Shown: positions 51,537 through 61,320 of the stretch, one piece after another | Layout: the number at the start of each line of letters is the position of its first letter | Numbering within the stretch: position 1 is the stretch's first letter | Source of the DNA: DATBLE01 sp963808815 | Lineage (GTDB): Bacteria; Actinomycetota; Thermoleophilia; Gaiellales; Gaiellaceae | DNA: 64,000 bases | Direction: 5' to 3' | NCBI GenBank assembly: GCA_963808815.1 | Contig: CAWEGI010000006.1 | Span: 1-64,000 of the forward strand | The notes under the pieces: model-generated | What the model saw: the letters and a program-made list of their open reading frames with translations, nothing else | Database searches by the model: none | Told to the model about the DNA's origin: nothing | Made by a program: the position numbers and the translations under genes

Positions 51537-54076
51537 ATGGCCACTCCCGGCACCGACGCGGCGCTCCGACGGGACGTGCGCCTGCTCGGCGAGACCCTCG
51601 GACGCGTGCTCGTCGAGCAGGGTGGGCCGGGCCTCCTCGCCGCCGAGGAGCGGATCCGCGAGCTGTCCCGCAACGCGCGTTCGACCGGCAGCGCACGCGC
51701 GCGGGACAAGCTCGCCGAAGCGGTCGCCGCACTGCCCCTCGATCGGCAGGCCGACGTGCTGCGGGCGTTCTCGCTCTACTTCCAGCTCGCGAACCTCGCC
51801 GAGCAGCATCACCGGCTGCGGCGCCGGCGCCAGTACGAGCACGAGCGGCGCACGCCGCCCGAGTCGCTGGCCGAGGCGCTGGCGACCCTGGACCGCGCCG
51901 GCGTGACGCGACGGCGGTTGGCCGCGGCCGCGAAGCGCCTCTCGCTCGAGCTCGTCCTCACCGCCCACCCGACCGAGGCGACGCGCCGCACCGTCCTCGC
52001 CGCGCAGCTCCGCCTCGACGGCCTGCTCGAGCGCCTCGACGACCCCGCTCTGCCGCGCTCCGAGCGGGAGCGGATCGAGGCCTCGCTCGCCGAGGAGGTG
52101 ACCGCGCTCTGGCAGACGGACGAGGTGCGGTCCCAGCGGCCGCGTGTGGTCGACGAGATCCGCCACGGCCTGTGGTTCTTCGAGCAGAGCCTTCTCGACG
52201 TGGCACCGGCGCTCGTCGGCGACCTTCGCCGCAGCGTCCCGGCGGCCGGCCTGCCTCTGCGCTTCGGCAGCTGGATCGGCGGCGACCAGGACGGGAACCC
52301 GAATGCCGGACCTCGGACGATCGAGGAGGCGCTCGCCCGGGCCCGCGGGCTGGTGCTCCAGCGCTACCGCGCCGAGGTCCGCGAGCTCGCTGCGCGGCTC
52401 GGCGTCGCCGACACGCTGGTCGCCGTCTCTCCCGAGCTGCGCCGGTCGATCGCGCAGGACGAGCGGGCGATGCCGGACTACGCGGCGCGGATCGGCCGGA
52501 CGAACGAGCATGAGCCATATCGACGAAAGCTCTCGCTGGTCTGGCACAGGCTGGGCGAGACGATCGCTCGCCGGCCCGACGGGTACGCGTCACCCCGTGG
52601 CTTCCTCGCCGAGCTCGAGCTCGTCGACCGCAGCCTGCGCGAGAACCGGGGCGGCCGGCTCGCAGACGGCCGCCTCGCGGCGCTGCGACGCCGGGTCGAG
52701 CTGTTCGGCTTCCACCTGGCGACGCTCGACGTCCGCTTGCACGCCGACGAACTGCAGCGGCCGACCGCGCGGACGCGGCGGAGCTTCGCGGCCACCGCCC
52801 GCGCGCAGGAACGCCACGGCGAGGAGGCGATCGACACCCTGATCGTCTCGGGGACACAGTCGGCGCGCGACGTGCTCGCCGCCCTCGAGCTCGCCCGGCA
52901 AGCAGGCGCGCGCCTGTCGGTCGTGCCCCTGTTCGAGACGATCGACGACCTCCGTAAAGCGCCCGCGATCGTCGACGAGCTCCTCTCCGAGCGGCGGTTC
53001 CAGCGGATGGTCGAGGCCCGCGGCCGGCGGCTGGAGGTGATGGTCGGCTACTCGGACTCGGGCAAGGACGGCGGCTACCTGACGGCCCAGTGGGAGATCT
53101 TCCGGGCACAGGAGGCGCTCGCAGCGCTCGCGCGGCGGCGGCGGCTCGAGCTGACCGTCTTCCACGGCCGCGGCGGCAGCGCCGGCCGCGGCGGCGGCCC
53201 GACGCACGCGGCCATCCTCGCCCAGCCGCCCGGCCACCCGCCCGGACGGCTGAAGCTGACCGAGCAGGGCGAGACGATCTCCTTCAAGTACGGGCTTCCA
53301 GGGCTGGCCTACCGGAACCTCGAGGCGGCCCTGGCGGCAACACTGCTCACCGCTTTCCCCGAGGTCACGCAGGCACAGCCACCGCCGGGCGCGCACGAAC
53401 TGATGGCCGAGCTCTCCGCGACCGCGCACACCGCCTACCGTGCGCTCGTCTGGGAGGACCCTGGGTTCGCGCCGTTCTTCCGGTCCTTCACCCCGGTCGA
53501 CGAGCTCTCCCTCCTCGCCCTCGGCTCGCGGCCTGCGCGACGGCCCGGGGGCGACCTGCTCGCGTCGCTCCGCGCGATTCCCTGGGTCTTCGCGTGGACG
53601 CAGAATCGGTGCCTGCTCCCTGCCTGGTTCGGCTGCGGCACGGCGCTCGAATCGATGGGGTCACCCCGTGACTTGCGACGGCTCTATCGCACGTTCCCGT
53701 TCTTCCGCTCGCTGGTCGAGAACCTGGAGATGACGCTCGCGAAGTCGAGCCTCGAGATCGCCCGCGGGTACCTCTCCCTCGTGCCGCGCGCAGCAGAGCC
53801 CGAACGCCTCTTCGATTCGATCGCTGCCGAGCACGAGCGGACGGTGCGCGCCGTCCTCGAGATCGTCGACGCCGACGCGCTCCTCGCCCGTCACCCGGTC
53901 GTGCAGCGCTCGATCGCGCTGCGCAACCCGTACGTCGACCCGATGAACGCGATTCAGGTCGACCTGCTCCGCCGGTACCGCGAGGCCGGCGGATCGAGGA
54001 GGGACGCGAACGTGTCCGCCGGCCGCTGCTCCGGTCGATCGCCGGCATCGCGGCGGCGCTGCGAAACACCGGCTGA
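51537..54076 (+). CDS. ppc: Phosphoenolpyruvate carboxylase (one frameshift)
   Basis: About 846 aa. Catalytic His in ELVLTAHPTEATRR, SWIGGDQDGNPNAGPRT, catalytic Lys in VMVGYSDSGKDGGYLTAQW, the loop VFHGRGGSAGRGGGPTHAAI, and the C-terminal RNPYVDPMNAIQVDLLRRYRE. The frame breaks near 53990, after which RPLLRSIAGIAAALRNTG and a stop at 54074-54076 restore the normal C-terminus. It carboxylates PEP to oxaloacetate, feeding aspartate- and glutamate-family amino acids. The gene starts 10 nt after the OLD nuclease gene. Confidence 0.95.
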
Positions 54077-54122
54077 GCGAAACAGAGCCGGGATCGTTTC
54101 CGGCAGATGCGTTCACCGTCGC

Positions 54123-54167
54123 TTGACTTTCCTTTCACCGCCCCGTATAAACCTCCGGAAACGTTTT
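54123..54167 (+). promoter_or_regulatory. Promoter and LacI operator upstream of the lacI-type gene
   Basis: TTGACT (54123-54128), 17 bp, TATAAA (54146-54151): a near-consensus promoter. Immediately downstream, CGGAAACGTTTT (54156-54167) has the AAACGTTT core typical of LacI/GalR-family sites and covers the transcription start. A matching site lies before the binding-protein gene. Confidence 0.75.
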
Positions 54168-54183
54168 AGGAAGGAGCGGGCAA

Positions 54184-55306
54184 ATCAGCAACATCCGGGA
54201 AGTCGCGAAGGAGAGCGGGGTGTCGGTCTCGACCGTCTCCCGGGTCTTCAACGGCTACGACGACGTGAGCCCGGCGACCCGCGAGCGCGTGCTCGACGTC
54301 GCCCGCAGGCTGGACTACGCGCCCAGCGCAGCCGCCCGGACGCTGGTCAAGCAGCAGTCGCAGCTGATCGGCGTCGTGCTGTTCACGGGCTACGAGCACC
54401 CCGACATCCACCATCCCTTCTTCCAGGAAGTGCTGGTCGGCCTCAAGCACGGGATCGGCGAGCTCGGGTACGACCTCCTCCTCTTCGCCACCGAGCAGCC
54501 GGGCTCGAGCCGGGGCCGACCGCACTCGTACCTCCGCCGTGCACGGCAGCATCGCGTCGACGGGCTCGTCGTGATGGGCGTCGACCGCGACGACCCCGAG
54601 GTGGAGAAGCTCGTCCGGTGCCGACATCCCCGTGATGGCCGTCGACCTGGACGTGGTCCACGACCACACCAGCTTCGTCGCCTCGGACAACATCGGCGGG
54701 GCGCGGCTGGCCGTGCGGCATCTGCACGCGCTCGGGCACACGCGGATCGCCGCCATCGCCGGCCCGCGCAACACGAAGCCGGGAGCGGACCGAACGCTCG
54801 GCTTCCGGGCGGAGATGCGCGAGCTCGGGCTGAAGATCCCGCGCGGTTACGAGATCGAGGGCGACTTCTACCCGGAGAGCGGCGAGCGGGCGATGCAATC
54901 GCTGCTTCGGCTGGCAGAGCCGCCGACCGCCGTTTTCGCGGCGGCAGACATGATGGCCGTCGGGGCGATCCGGACGATGCGGGCGGCGGGCCTGTCGGTG
55001 CCCGACGACCTCGCGATCGTCGGCTTCGACGACATCCGGCTCGCGGAGCTCCTCTCCCCGCCCCTCACCACCGTTCGGCAGGACATGGTCGGCATCGGGC
55101 TTGCCGCCGGCCGCGCCCTCGTCGAGCAGATCGAGAATCCCGACGTGACGCCGCCGGTGCTGACCTTGCCGGTCGAGCTCGTCGTCCGGGCTTCCTGCGG
55201 CGCGCGCGGAGCGCGGCTGTCAACGGATAAGGAGGTGGATCGAACGTCTCACTCGTATGTACCTCGTCCACGGAAACGTTTTCGAGCAAGGAGGGAGTTG
55301 CAGTGA
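54184..55306 (+). CDS. LacI-family transcriptional regulator (one or two frameshifts, AUC start)
   Basis: About 345 aa. The helix-turn-helix is at the very N-terminus: SNIREVAKESGVSVSTVSRVFNGYDDVSPATRERVLDVARRLDY. No ATG/GTG/TTG is available in frame before it; the codon at the right distance from AAGGAG (54171-54176) is ATC at 54184. A shift near 54617 restores ADIPVMAVDLDVVHDHTSFVASDNIGGARLAVRHL and IVGFDDIRLAELLSPPLTTVRQ of the sugar-binding domain. The last ~30 residues look non-native; a further lost base would end it at the TAA at 55228-55230. It should control the adjacent sugar-uptake genes and itself. Confidence 0.87.
55256..55283 (+). promoter_or_regulatory. Second LacI operator, upstream of the sugar-binding protein gene
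   Basis: CGGAAACGTTTTC (55271-55283) repeats the site at 54156-54167. A possible -10 TATGTA is at 55256-55261; no good -35 is seen. It lies 20 nt before the GTG of the binding-protein gene, so repression would block the transport operon. Confidence 0.65.
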
Positions 55307-56586
55307 AGCGGATACATGCAGGACGGAGGTGGCAGGTGCTCGCCGTCACCGGCGGGCTCATCGCCGCCGTCGCCGTCGGACTCGTCGCGACCACTGCGTC
55401 GGCGAAGTCCCGCGACGACGTCACGCTACGGGTCAGCCTGTTCGGCGACTTCGGGTACCACGACCTCTACAAGCAGTACGAGGCCGCGCACCCCGGCGTG
55501 ACGATCACGGAGTCGATCCAGAGCTACGCGGATCACCACACCCAGCTCGCACAGCACCTCGCGACCGGCGCAGGCGCGGCCGACGTCGAGGCGATCGAGG
55601 TCGGCTCCATTCCGCTGTACACCGCCCAGCCGCAGAACCTGGTCGACCTGCGCAAGTACGGTGCCGACGCGATGAAGAGCCGCTGGCTGCCCTGGAAGTA
55701 CCAGCAGGCGGTCGGCAAGGGCGGGGCCGTGGTCGGCCTCGGCACGGACGTGGGCAGCCTCGCGATCTGCTACCGCAAGGACCTGTTCGCGAAGGCAGGC
55801 CTCCCGACCAACCGCGTGGCCGTCTCGAAGCTGTGGCCCACGTGGCAGGCCTACATCAACACGGGCAAGCGCTACCAGGCCAAGGCCCCGAAGGGCACGT
55901 TCTTCTTCGACACGGGCTCGAACGTCTACAACGCGATGGTCGGCCAGCTCAACCCGGCCTACTACAACGCCGCCGGCCAGAACATCGCGGCGACGAACCC
56001 GAGCATCAAGGCTGCGTACAACCTGGCAATGTCGGGCGTGGTGGCCGGCGAATCCGCCGGGCTGCCCGCGTTCAGCACCGACTGGAACACCGGCTACAAG
56101 AAGGGCAAGTTCGCGACCGTGACCTGCCCCGCGTGGATGATGGGCTACATCCAGGGACAGGCCCCGGCGACGAAGGGCAAGTGGGACATCGCCGCCACGC
56201 CCGGCACGGGCGGCAACTGGGGCGGCTCGTTCCTCGCCGTCCCGAAGCAGGGATCCCATCAGGACGAGGCCGCTGACCTGGTCAAGTTCCTGACCTCGCC
56301 TGCCTCCGAGGCCGCCGTCTTCAAGAACACCGGCAACCTGCCCAGCCAGACAGCGCTGCTGAAGAGCCCGGCTGTCCAGAACTTCAGGAACCCGTTCTTC
56401 AGCAACGCGCCCGTCGGCCAGGTCTTCGCCAATTCGGCGCTGAGGCTGAAGCCGCAGATCCTCGGCCCTCACCAGACAGACCTCCAGACCGCCTCCACGG
56501 CCGCTTTCGATCGGGTCCAGCAGCACAAGTCGACCCCGGCGAAGTCGTGGGCCCAGTTCCTCAAGGACGTCAAGAACATCGGCTAG
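55303..56586 (+). CDS. Sugar ABC transporter substrate-binding protein
   Basis: 427 aa from the GTG at 55303, with AAGGAGGG upstream. The signal peptide is VLAVTGGLIAAVAVGLVA followed by an ATTASA cleavage site. No lipobox Cys is visible, unusual for an actinobacterial binding protein, so it may be free or held another way. The mature part is a CUT1-type binding fold: LRVSLFGDFGYHDLYKQYEA, VGLGTDVGSLAICYRKDLFAKAGLP and GNWGGSFLAVPKQGSHQDEAADLVKFL. With a GH1 enzyme in the same locus, the ligand is probably a beta-glucoside or cellobiose-like sugar. Confidence 0.9.
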   Translation: MKRIHAGRRWQVLAVTGGLIAAVAVGLVATTASAKSRDDVTLRVSLFGDFGYHDLYKQYEAAHPGVTITESIQSYADHHTQLAQHLATGAGAADVEAIEVGSIPLYTAQPQNLVDLRKYGADAMKSRWLPWKYQQAVGKGGAVVGLGTDVGSLAICYRKDLFAKAGLPTNRVAVSKLWPTWQAYINTGKRYQAKAPKGTFFFDTGSNVYNAMVGQLNPAYYNAAGQNIAATNPSIKAAYNLAMSGVVAGESAGLPAFSTDWNTGYKKGKFATVTCPAWMMGYIQGQAPATKGKWDIAATPGTGGNWGGSFLAVPKQGSHQDEAADLVKFLTSPASEAAVFKNTGNLPSQTALLKSPAVQNFRNPFFSNAPVGQVFANSALRLKPQILGPHQTDLQTASTAAFDRVQQHKSTPAKSWAQFLKDVKNIG

Positions 56587-56601
56587 GTAGTCCATACGCC
56601 T

Positions 56602-56650
56602 GGCGGCGCCGGGGAGAGCCGGTCGACGGCTCGAGTGCCCCGGCGCCGCC
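56602..56650 (+). terminator. Large intercistronic stem-loop between binding protein and permease genes
   Basis: GGCGGCGCCGGGG (56602-56614) pairs perfectly over 13 bp with CCCCGGCGCCGCC (56638-56650). A second hairpin GAGCCG/CGGCTC sits in the loop. No T tract follows. Such elements after binding-protein genes often stabilise the upstream mRNA or partly terminate, giving more binding protein than permease. Confidence 0.7.
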
Positions 56651-56691
56651 GGCGTCGTTGAAGATTCACGCATTCGACGGAAGGCGAGGAC

Positions 56692-57654
56692 GTGAGCGAG
56701 GCAATCGAGCACGCGCCGAGTGTGCGCAGAGCGGGTGCGGCCCGCCGCCGGCTGCACCGCCTCGACGCGGTCGTCTCGCCCTACGTCTACGTCGGGTCGT
56801 TCTTCCTCGTCTTCTGCGCCTTCGGGCTGTTCCCGCTCGGCTACACGGCGTGGATGTCGCTGACCGACCGCAACCTGCTGAACCCGACGACGCACTTCGT
56901 CGGGCTCGACAACTACACCGCGCTCCTCCACGACTCCTACTTCTGGAACGCGGTCGAGAACACGCTCGGGATCTGGGTGCTCTCCACTGTCCCCCAGCTC
57001 CTGCTCGCGCTCGCCCTCGCGCATCTGATCAACACCAAGCTCCGCGGGCGGACCTTCTTCCGCATGAGCGTCCTGCTCCCGCAGGTGACCTCGCTCGTCG
57101 CCGTCGCCCTGATCTTCACGCAGCTGTTCTCGCGGGACTACGGGCTGTTCAACTACCTGCTCGGCGGGATCGGGATCAGCCCGGTCGACTGGGAGGCAGG
57201 CCGCTTCTCGTCCTGGGTCGCGCTCTCCGTGATGGTCACGTGGCGCTGGACGGGGTTCAACGCGCTCCTCTACCTCGCCGCCATGCAGGCGATCCCGGAC
57301 GACCTCTACGAGTCGGCCGCGATCGACGGCGCGCGGCGCTGGAGGCAGTTCTGGCACATCACCGTGCCGATGATCCGGCCGACGATCATCTTCACCGTCG
57401 TCGTCTCGACGATCGGCGGGCTCCAGCTCTTCACCGAGCCCTTCCTCTTCCAGCCGGTCAAGAACGGGGCGATGGGCGGCTCGGCACGCCAGTACCAGAC
57501 GATCTCGATGTACCTGTACGAGAAGTCGTTCGGCAGCTCGCAGTTCAAGTTCGGCTACGCGGCGGCGATCGCCTGGTGCCTGTTCCTGATCATCGTGCTC
57601 ATCTCCATCATCAACTTCCTGCTCGTCCGCAGGATCAAGTCGGCGGAGTCGTAG
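56692..57654 (+). CDS. Sugar ABC transporter permease (MalF/UgpA type)
   Basis: 320 aa from a GTG. About six membrane helices, starting VYVGSFFLVFCAFGLFPLGYTAW. FVGLDNYTALLHDSYFWNAVENTLGIWVLST is the usual periplasmic entry to the core. The EAA loop AIPDDLYESAAIDGARRWRQFWHITVPMIRPT contacts the ATPase. One half of the heterodimeric channel with the next gene, 3 nt downstream. Confidence 0.93.
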   Translation: MSEAIEHAPSVRRAGAARRRLHRLDAVVSPYVYVGSFFLVFCAFGLFPLGYTAWMSLTDRNLLNPTTHFVGLDNYTALLHDSYFWNAVENTLGIWVLSTVPQLLLALALAHLINTKLRGRTFFRMSVLLPQVTSLVAVALIFTQLFSRDYGLFNYLLGGIGISPVDWEAGRFSSWVALSVMVTWRWTGFNALLYLAAMQAIPDDLYESAAIDGARRWRQFWHITVPMIRPTIIFTVVVSTIGGLQLFTEPFLFQPVKNGAMGGSARQYQTISMYLYEKSFGSSQFKFGYAAAIAWCLFLIIVLISIINFLLVRRIKSAES

Positions 57655-57657
57655 GCG

Positions 57658-58554
57658 ATGGCGGCTGTCGCCACCTCCAAGACCTCGACCCGCGGCCGCC
57701 GCCGGCGTATGACGCTGTCCCGCCGCTTCGAGTCCGCCGGCCCGTTCACGTACCTCTTTCTGCTCGGCGTCGCGATCCTCTCGGTCTTCCCGCTCTACTG
57801 GTCGGTCGTCGTCGCCTCGCACGACAACTCCGCGATCGCGGACTACCCGCCCGTCATGACCCCCGGACGCGAGCTGTTCCACAACATCGGGCGCGTCTTC
57901 AACTCGGGCGAGGTGAACATCAACTTCTGGACGGCGCTGATCAACTCGGCGATCGTCTCCGGCGCGATCGCGTTCTCGGTCGTCCTCTTCAGCACGCTCG
58001 CCGGCTTCGCGTTCGCGAAGCTGAAGTTCCGCGGCAACAAGGTGCTGATGCTCGTCGTGGTCGGGACGCTGATCGTCCCCGTCCAGCTGGGCGTGATCCC
58101 GCTCTACATCGAGATGAAGCACCTGGGGTGGATCAATCACCTGCACGCGGTGATCGCACCGTTCCTGGTCTCGGCGTTCGGCGTGTTCCTGATGCGCCAG
58201 TACATCGTCTCCTCGGTCCCCAACGAGCTCATCGATGCGTCACGGGTCGACGGCTGCCACACCCTCCGGGTGTTCTGGCACGTGGTGCTGCCCGCGGTCC
58301 GCCCGGCGGCCGCCGTCCTCGGACTGCTGACGTTCATGAACGCGTGGAACGACTTCTTCTGGCCGCTGATCGTCCTCACGCCGGGGAACCCGACCGTGCA
58401 GGTCGCGGTCTCGACACTCCAGAGCGGCTACGTCCAGGACTACTCGCTCGTCTTCGCCGGCACATTCGTCTCGATCCTCCCGCTGCTCGCGATCTTCCTG
58501 GTGCTCGGCCGCCAGATCATCGGCGGGATCATGAAAGGAGCTGTCAAGGGATGA
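57658..58554 (+). CDS. Sugar ABC transporter permease (MalG/UgpE type)
   Basis: 298 aa. Six helices are predicted, for example FLLGVAILSVFPLYWSVVVAS, SGAIAFSVVLFSTLAGFAFA and LMLVVVGTLIVPVQLGVIPLY. The EAA loop is SSVPNELIDASRVDGCHTLRVFWHVVLPAVRP. LTFMNAWNDFFWPLIVLTPGNPTVQVAVSTLQ is typical of CUT1 permeases. It forms the channel with the preceding permease. The hairpin repeat copy 2 begins 35 nt after its stop. Confidence 0.94.
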   Translation: MAAVATSKTSTRGRRRRMTLSRRFESAGPFTYLFLLGVAILSVFPLYWSVVVASHDNSAIADYPPVMTPGRELFHNIGRVFNSGEVNINFWTALINSAIVSGAIAFSVVLFSTLAGFAFAKLKFRGNKVLMLVVVGTLIVPVQLGVIPLYIEMKHLGWINHLHAVIAPFLVSAFGVFLMRQYIVSSVPNELIDASRVDGCHTLRVFWHVVLPAVRPAAAVLGLLTFMNAWNDFFWPLIVLTPGNPTVQVAVSTLQSGYVQDYSLVFAGTFVSILPLLAIFLVLGRQIIGGIMKGAVKG

Positions 58555-58589
58555 CCGACGCTCGCCGCACTTCGCGCGAGCTCGCTCTC

Positions 58590-58616
58590 GTGGGGGGAAC
58601 AGCCGGTTCCCCCCAC
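58590..58616 (+). repeat. Hairpin repeat, copy 2 (behind the permease gene)
   Basis: GTGGGGGGAAC / GTTCCCCCCAC, an 11-bp perfect stem with the loop AGCCG, followed by a CCCCCCTCCCC tract. Read 5'-3' it differs from copy 1 (15743-15769, reverse strand) by about one base within the hairpin. Again it is placed in the same direction just after a stop codon. The rest of the gap to 58723 shows only the next ribosome site (AGGAGAG). Confidence 0.75.
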
Positions 58617-58723
58617 GTGCCCCCCTCCCCAACACCAGCGTGCTCACGGCAATCGGTTCTGGGCCGCGCCCGCCATGTCGGTCGCGGCGACGACAAACCT
58701 TTGAAGAGACAGGAGAGCGGTCA

Positions 58724-60065
58724 ATGAGCTCACCGGAGTTCGTTTGGGGAGCGGCGACGGCGGCGTTCCAGATCGAGGGGGCGACCACGGCAGACGGCCG
58801 CGGCGAGTCGATCTGGGACCGCTTCGCCTCGATCGAGGGCAACGTCGCCCACGGCGACACGGGCGATCCGGCCTGCGAGCACTACTACCGCTGGCGGGAC
58901 GACCTCGACCTGATGCGCTCGCTCGGGCTCGAGGGCTACCGCTTCTCGATCGCCTGGCCACGGATCCAGCCGACGGGCCGCGGGCCGGCCAACCAGCGCG
59001 GCCTCGACTTCTACCGTGCGCTCGTCGAGGGAATGCTCGAGCGCGGCATCGAGCCCCTGGCGACGCTGTACCACTGGGACCTGCCGCAGGCGCTCCAGGA
59101 CGAGGGCGGCTGGGCATCGCGCGACATCGTCGAGCGCTTCGCCGAGTACGCCGGGATCGTCTTCGACGCCCTCGGCGACATCGTGCCCGCCTGGATCACG
59201 CACAACGAGCCGTGGGTGACGTGCATTCCTCGGCTACGCCGACGGGATCAAGGCTCCCGGTGTCCGCGACTGGCCGGCCGCGCTCCGCGCAGCCCACCAC
59301 TCGCTGCTGGCGCACGGCGGAGGCGGTTCGGGCCTACCGCGAGGCCGGCCACGACGGGAAGATCGGGATCACGCTCGACCTGACCGTCGCGATCCCCGCG
59401 ACCGACGCCGACGCCGACCGCGAGGCCGCCGACCGGCTCGACGGCCACCACAACCGCTGGTTCCTCGACCCGGTCTTCCGCGGCGTCGTACCCCGAGGAC
59501 ATGGTCGCCTTCTACGAGTCCCGGTTCGGGCCGCTCGACGCGATTCGGCCCGGCGACCTGGAGACGATCGCGCAGCCGCTCGACTTCCTCGGCGTCAACT
59601 TCTACCGGCCGAACTGGGCCTCCGCGGTCACCGACGGCGGCGCTGGACGTCGCCGACCTCCCGCCGGATCTCGAGCAGACCTCGATGGGCTGGCCGATCG
59701 CGCCCGAGTACCTCACCGACCTGCTCGTCCGGCTGCGAAGCGACTACGGCGAGCATCCCGCTGTTGATCACCGAGAACGGCGCCGCGTTCGACGACCGGC
59801 TTGAACGGCGCCGACGCCGTCGAGGACGACCGGCGCGTCGCCTATCTGCGAGGACACATCGAGGCGGTCGAGCGTGCCCGCGAGCAGGGCGTGGACGTCC
59901 GCGGCTACTACGTCTGGTCGCTGCTCGACAACTTCGAGTGGGAGCACGGGTACGAGAAGCGATTCGGGATCGTCTTCGTCGACTTCCCCACCCAGCGGCG
60001 GATACCGAAGCGGAGCGCGCTCTGGTACAGAGACCTGATCGCAGCGATCGAACGGGGGCGGGTGA
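58724..60065 (+). CDS. GH1 beta-glucosidase (multiple frameshifts)
   Basis: About 446 aa after joining several frames; breaks near 59228, 59320, 59490, 59640, 59760 and 59805, plus one near the 3' end. GH1 is unmistakable: FVWGAATAAFQIEGATTADGRGESIWD, YRFSIAWPRIQPTGRGPANQ, acid/base Glu in VPAWITHNEPWVT, LDFLGVNFYRPNWAS, nucleophile Glu in LLITENGAAFDDRL, and YYVWSLLDNFEWEHGYEKRFG. It has no signal peptide, so it is cytoplasmic and hydrolyses sugars imported by the adjacent ABC system. The gene looks broken only at base level; all catalytic parts are present. Confidence 0.9.
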
Positions 60066-60067
60066 GC

Positions 60068-61279
60068 ATGGCGAGGATCGACTTCCGAGCAGCTGACGAA
60101 GATGTTCCCCGGCGGGACCCAGGCCGTCGACTCGCTGGACCTCGAGATCGCCGACGGCGAGTTCATGGTGCTCGTCGGCCCGTCCGGCTCCGGGAAGACG
60201 ACCGTGCTGCGGATCGCGGCGGGGCTCGACGAGGCGACGAGCGGCGAGGTCTGGATCGGCGACGAGCTGGTCAACGACTTTCCGCCGATGGACCGGAACA
60301 TCGCGATGGTCTTCCAGAGCTACGCGCTGTACCCGCACATGACCGTCTACGAGAACATGGCCTTCGGGCTCAAGCTCCACGGTCTCAGGAAGCGCGAGAT
60401 CGAGCCGCGGGTCACCTCGGCGGCGACCATGCTCGGGATCGACGACCTGCTCAAGCGGAAGCCGGGACAGCTCTCGGGCGGACAACGCCAGCGGGTTGCG
60501 ATGGGCCGGGCGATCGTGCGCGAGCCGGACGCCTTCCTGATGGACGAGCCGCTGTCGAACCTCGACGCGAAGCTGCGCGTCGAGATGCGCGCCTACCTCG
60601 CAACGCTGCACCAGCGTCTGCAGACCACGACTCTCTACGTCACGCACGACCAGACCGAGGCGATGACGATGGGCGACCGGGTCGCGGTCATGCACAGAGG
60701 TCGACTCCAGCAGGTCGACGTGCCGCAGCGACTCTACGACCATCCCGTCAACCTGTTCGTCGCCAGCTTCATCGGCTCGCCGGCGATGAACCTGCGTGCA
60801 GTCGTCGCTGGCCGAGCGGGACGGCGGCATCTACGCCGAGTTCGGGCCGGTGCGTCTCCGCCTTCCCGAGACCGTGCTGGCGGCGCGGCCCGGGCTGCGC
60901 GGGTACGTCGGCAAGCCCGTGATCGTCGGCCTCCGCCCCGAGGACATCGAGGACGCGACGTTCGTTCCCTCCGCGAACGGGTCGACCCTCGACGTCGACG
61001 TCTCGCTGGCCGAGCCGATGGGCGCCGAGCTGATCGCGCACTTCCCGCTCGACGCCTGCTCGGTCGGGCCGGCGGCAGGCGCGCCCTGAGCGGCGGGGAC
61101 CCCGACGCCGACGACGCCGCCGCGCTCGCCCTGATGGCGGCAGGCGCGGGCACCGACACGATCGTCACCGCCCGGCTCAGCCCGCGCAGCACCGCCCGAC
61201 CGGCGAGCCGCTCCGGGTCGCCCTCGACGCCGAGCGCCTCCACTTCTTCGATCCGGAGACCGAAGACTCGATCTGGTAA
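60068..61279 (+). CDS. Sugar ABC transporter ATP-binding protein, MsmK/UgpC type (several frameshifts)
   Basis: About 400 aa from the ATG at 60068. Breaks near 60085, 60800, 61085 and 61200. NBD: LVGPSGSGKTTVLRIAAGLD (Walker A), QSYALYPHMTVYENMAFGLK, LSGGQRQRVAMGRAIVREP, FLMDEPLSNLDAKLRVEMRA and YVTHDQTEAMTMGD. The C-terminal regulatory (TOBE) part includes VIVGLRPEDIEDATF and ends ERLHFFDPETEDSIW. Together with the binding protein and two permeases it completes a CUT1 importer. This family can serve several importers. Confidence 0.9.
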
Positions 61280-61320
61280 CCGGAAGGCCTCCCGGTCGTG
61301 GACGGCTCGGGCCGGCAGCG

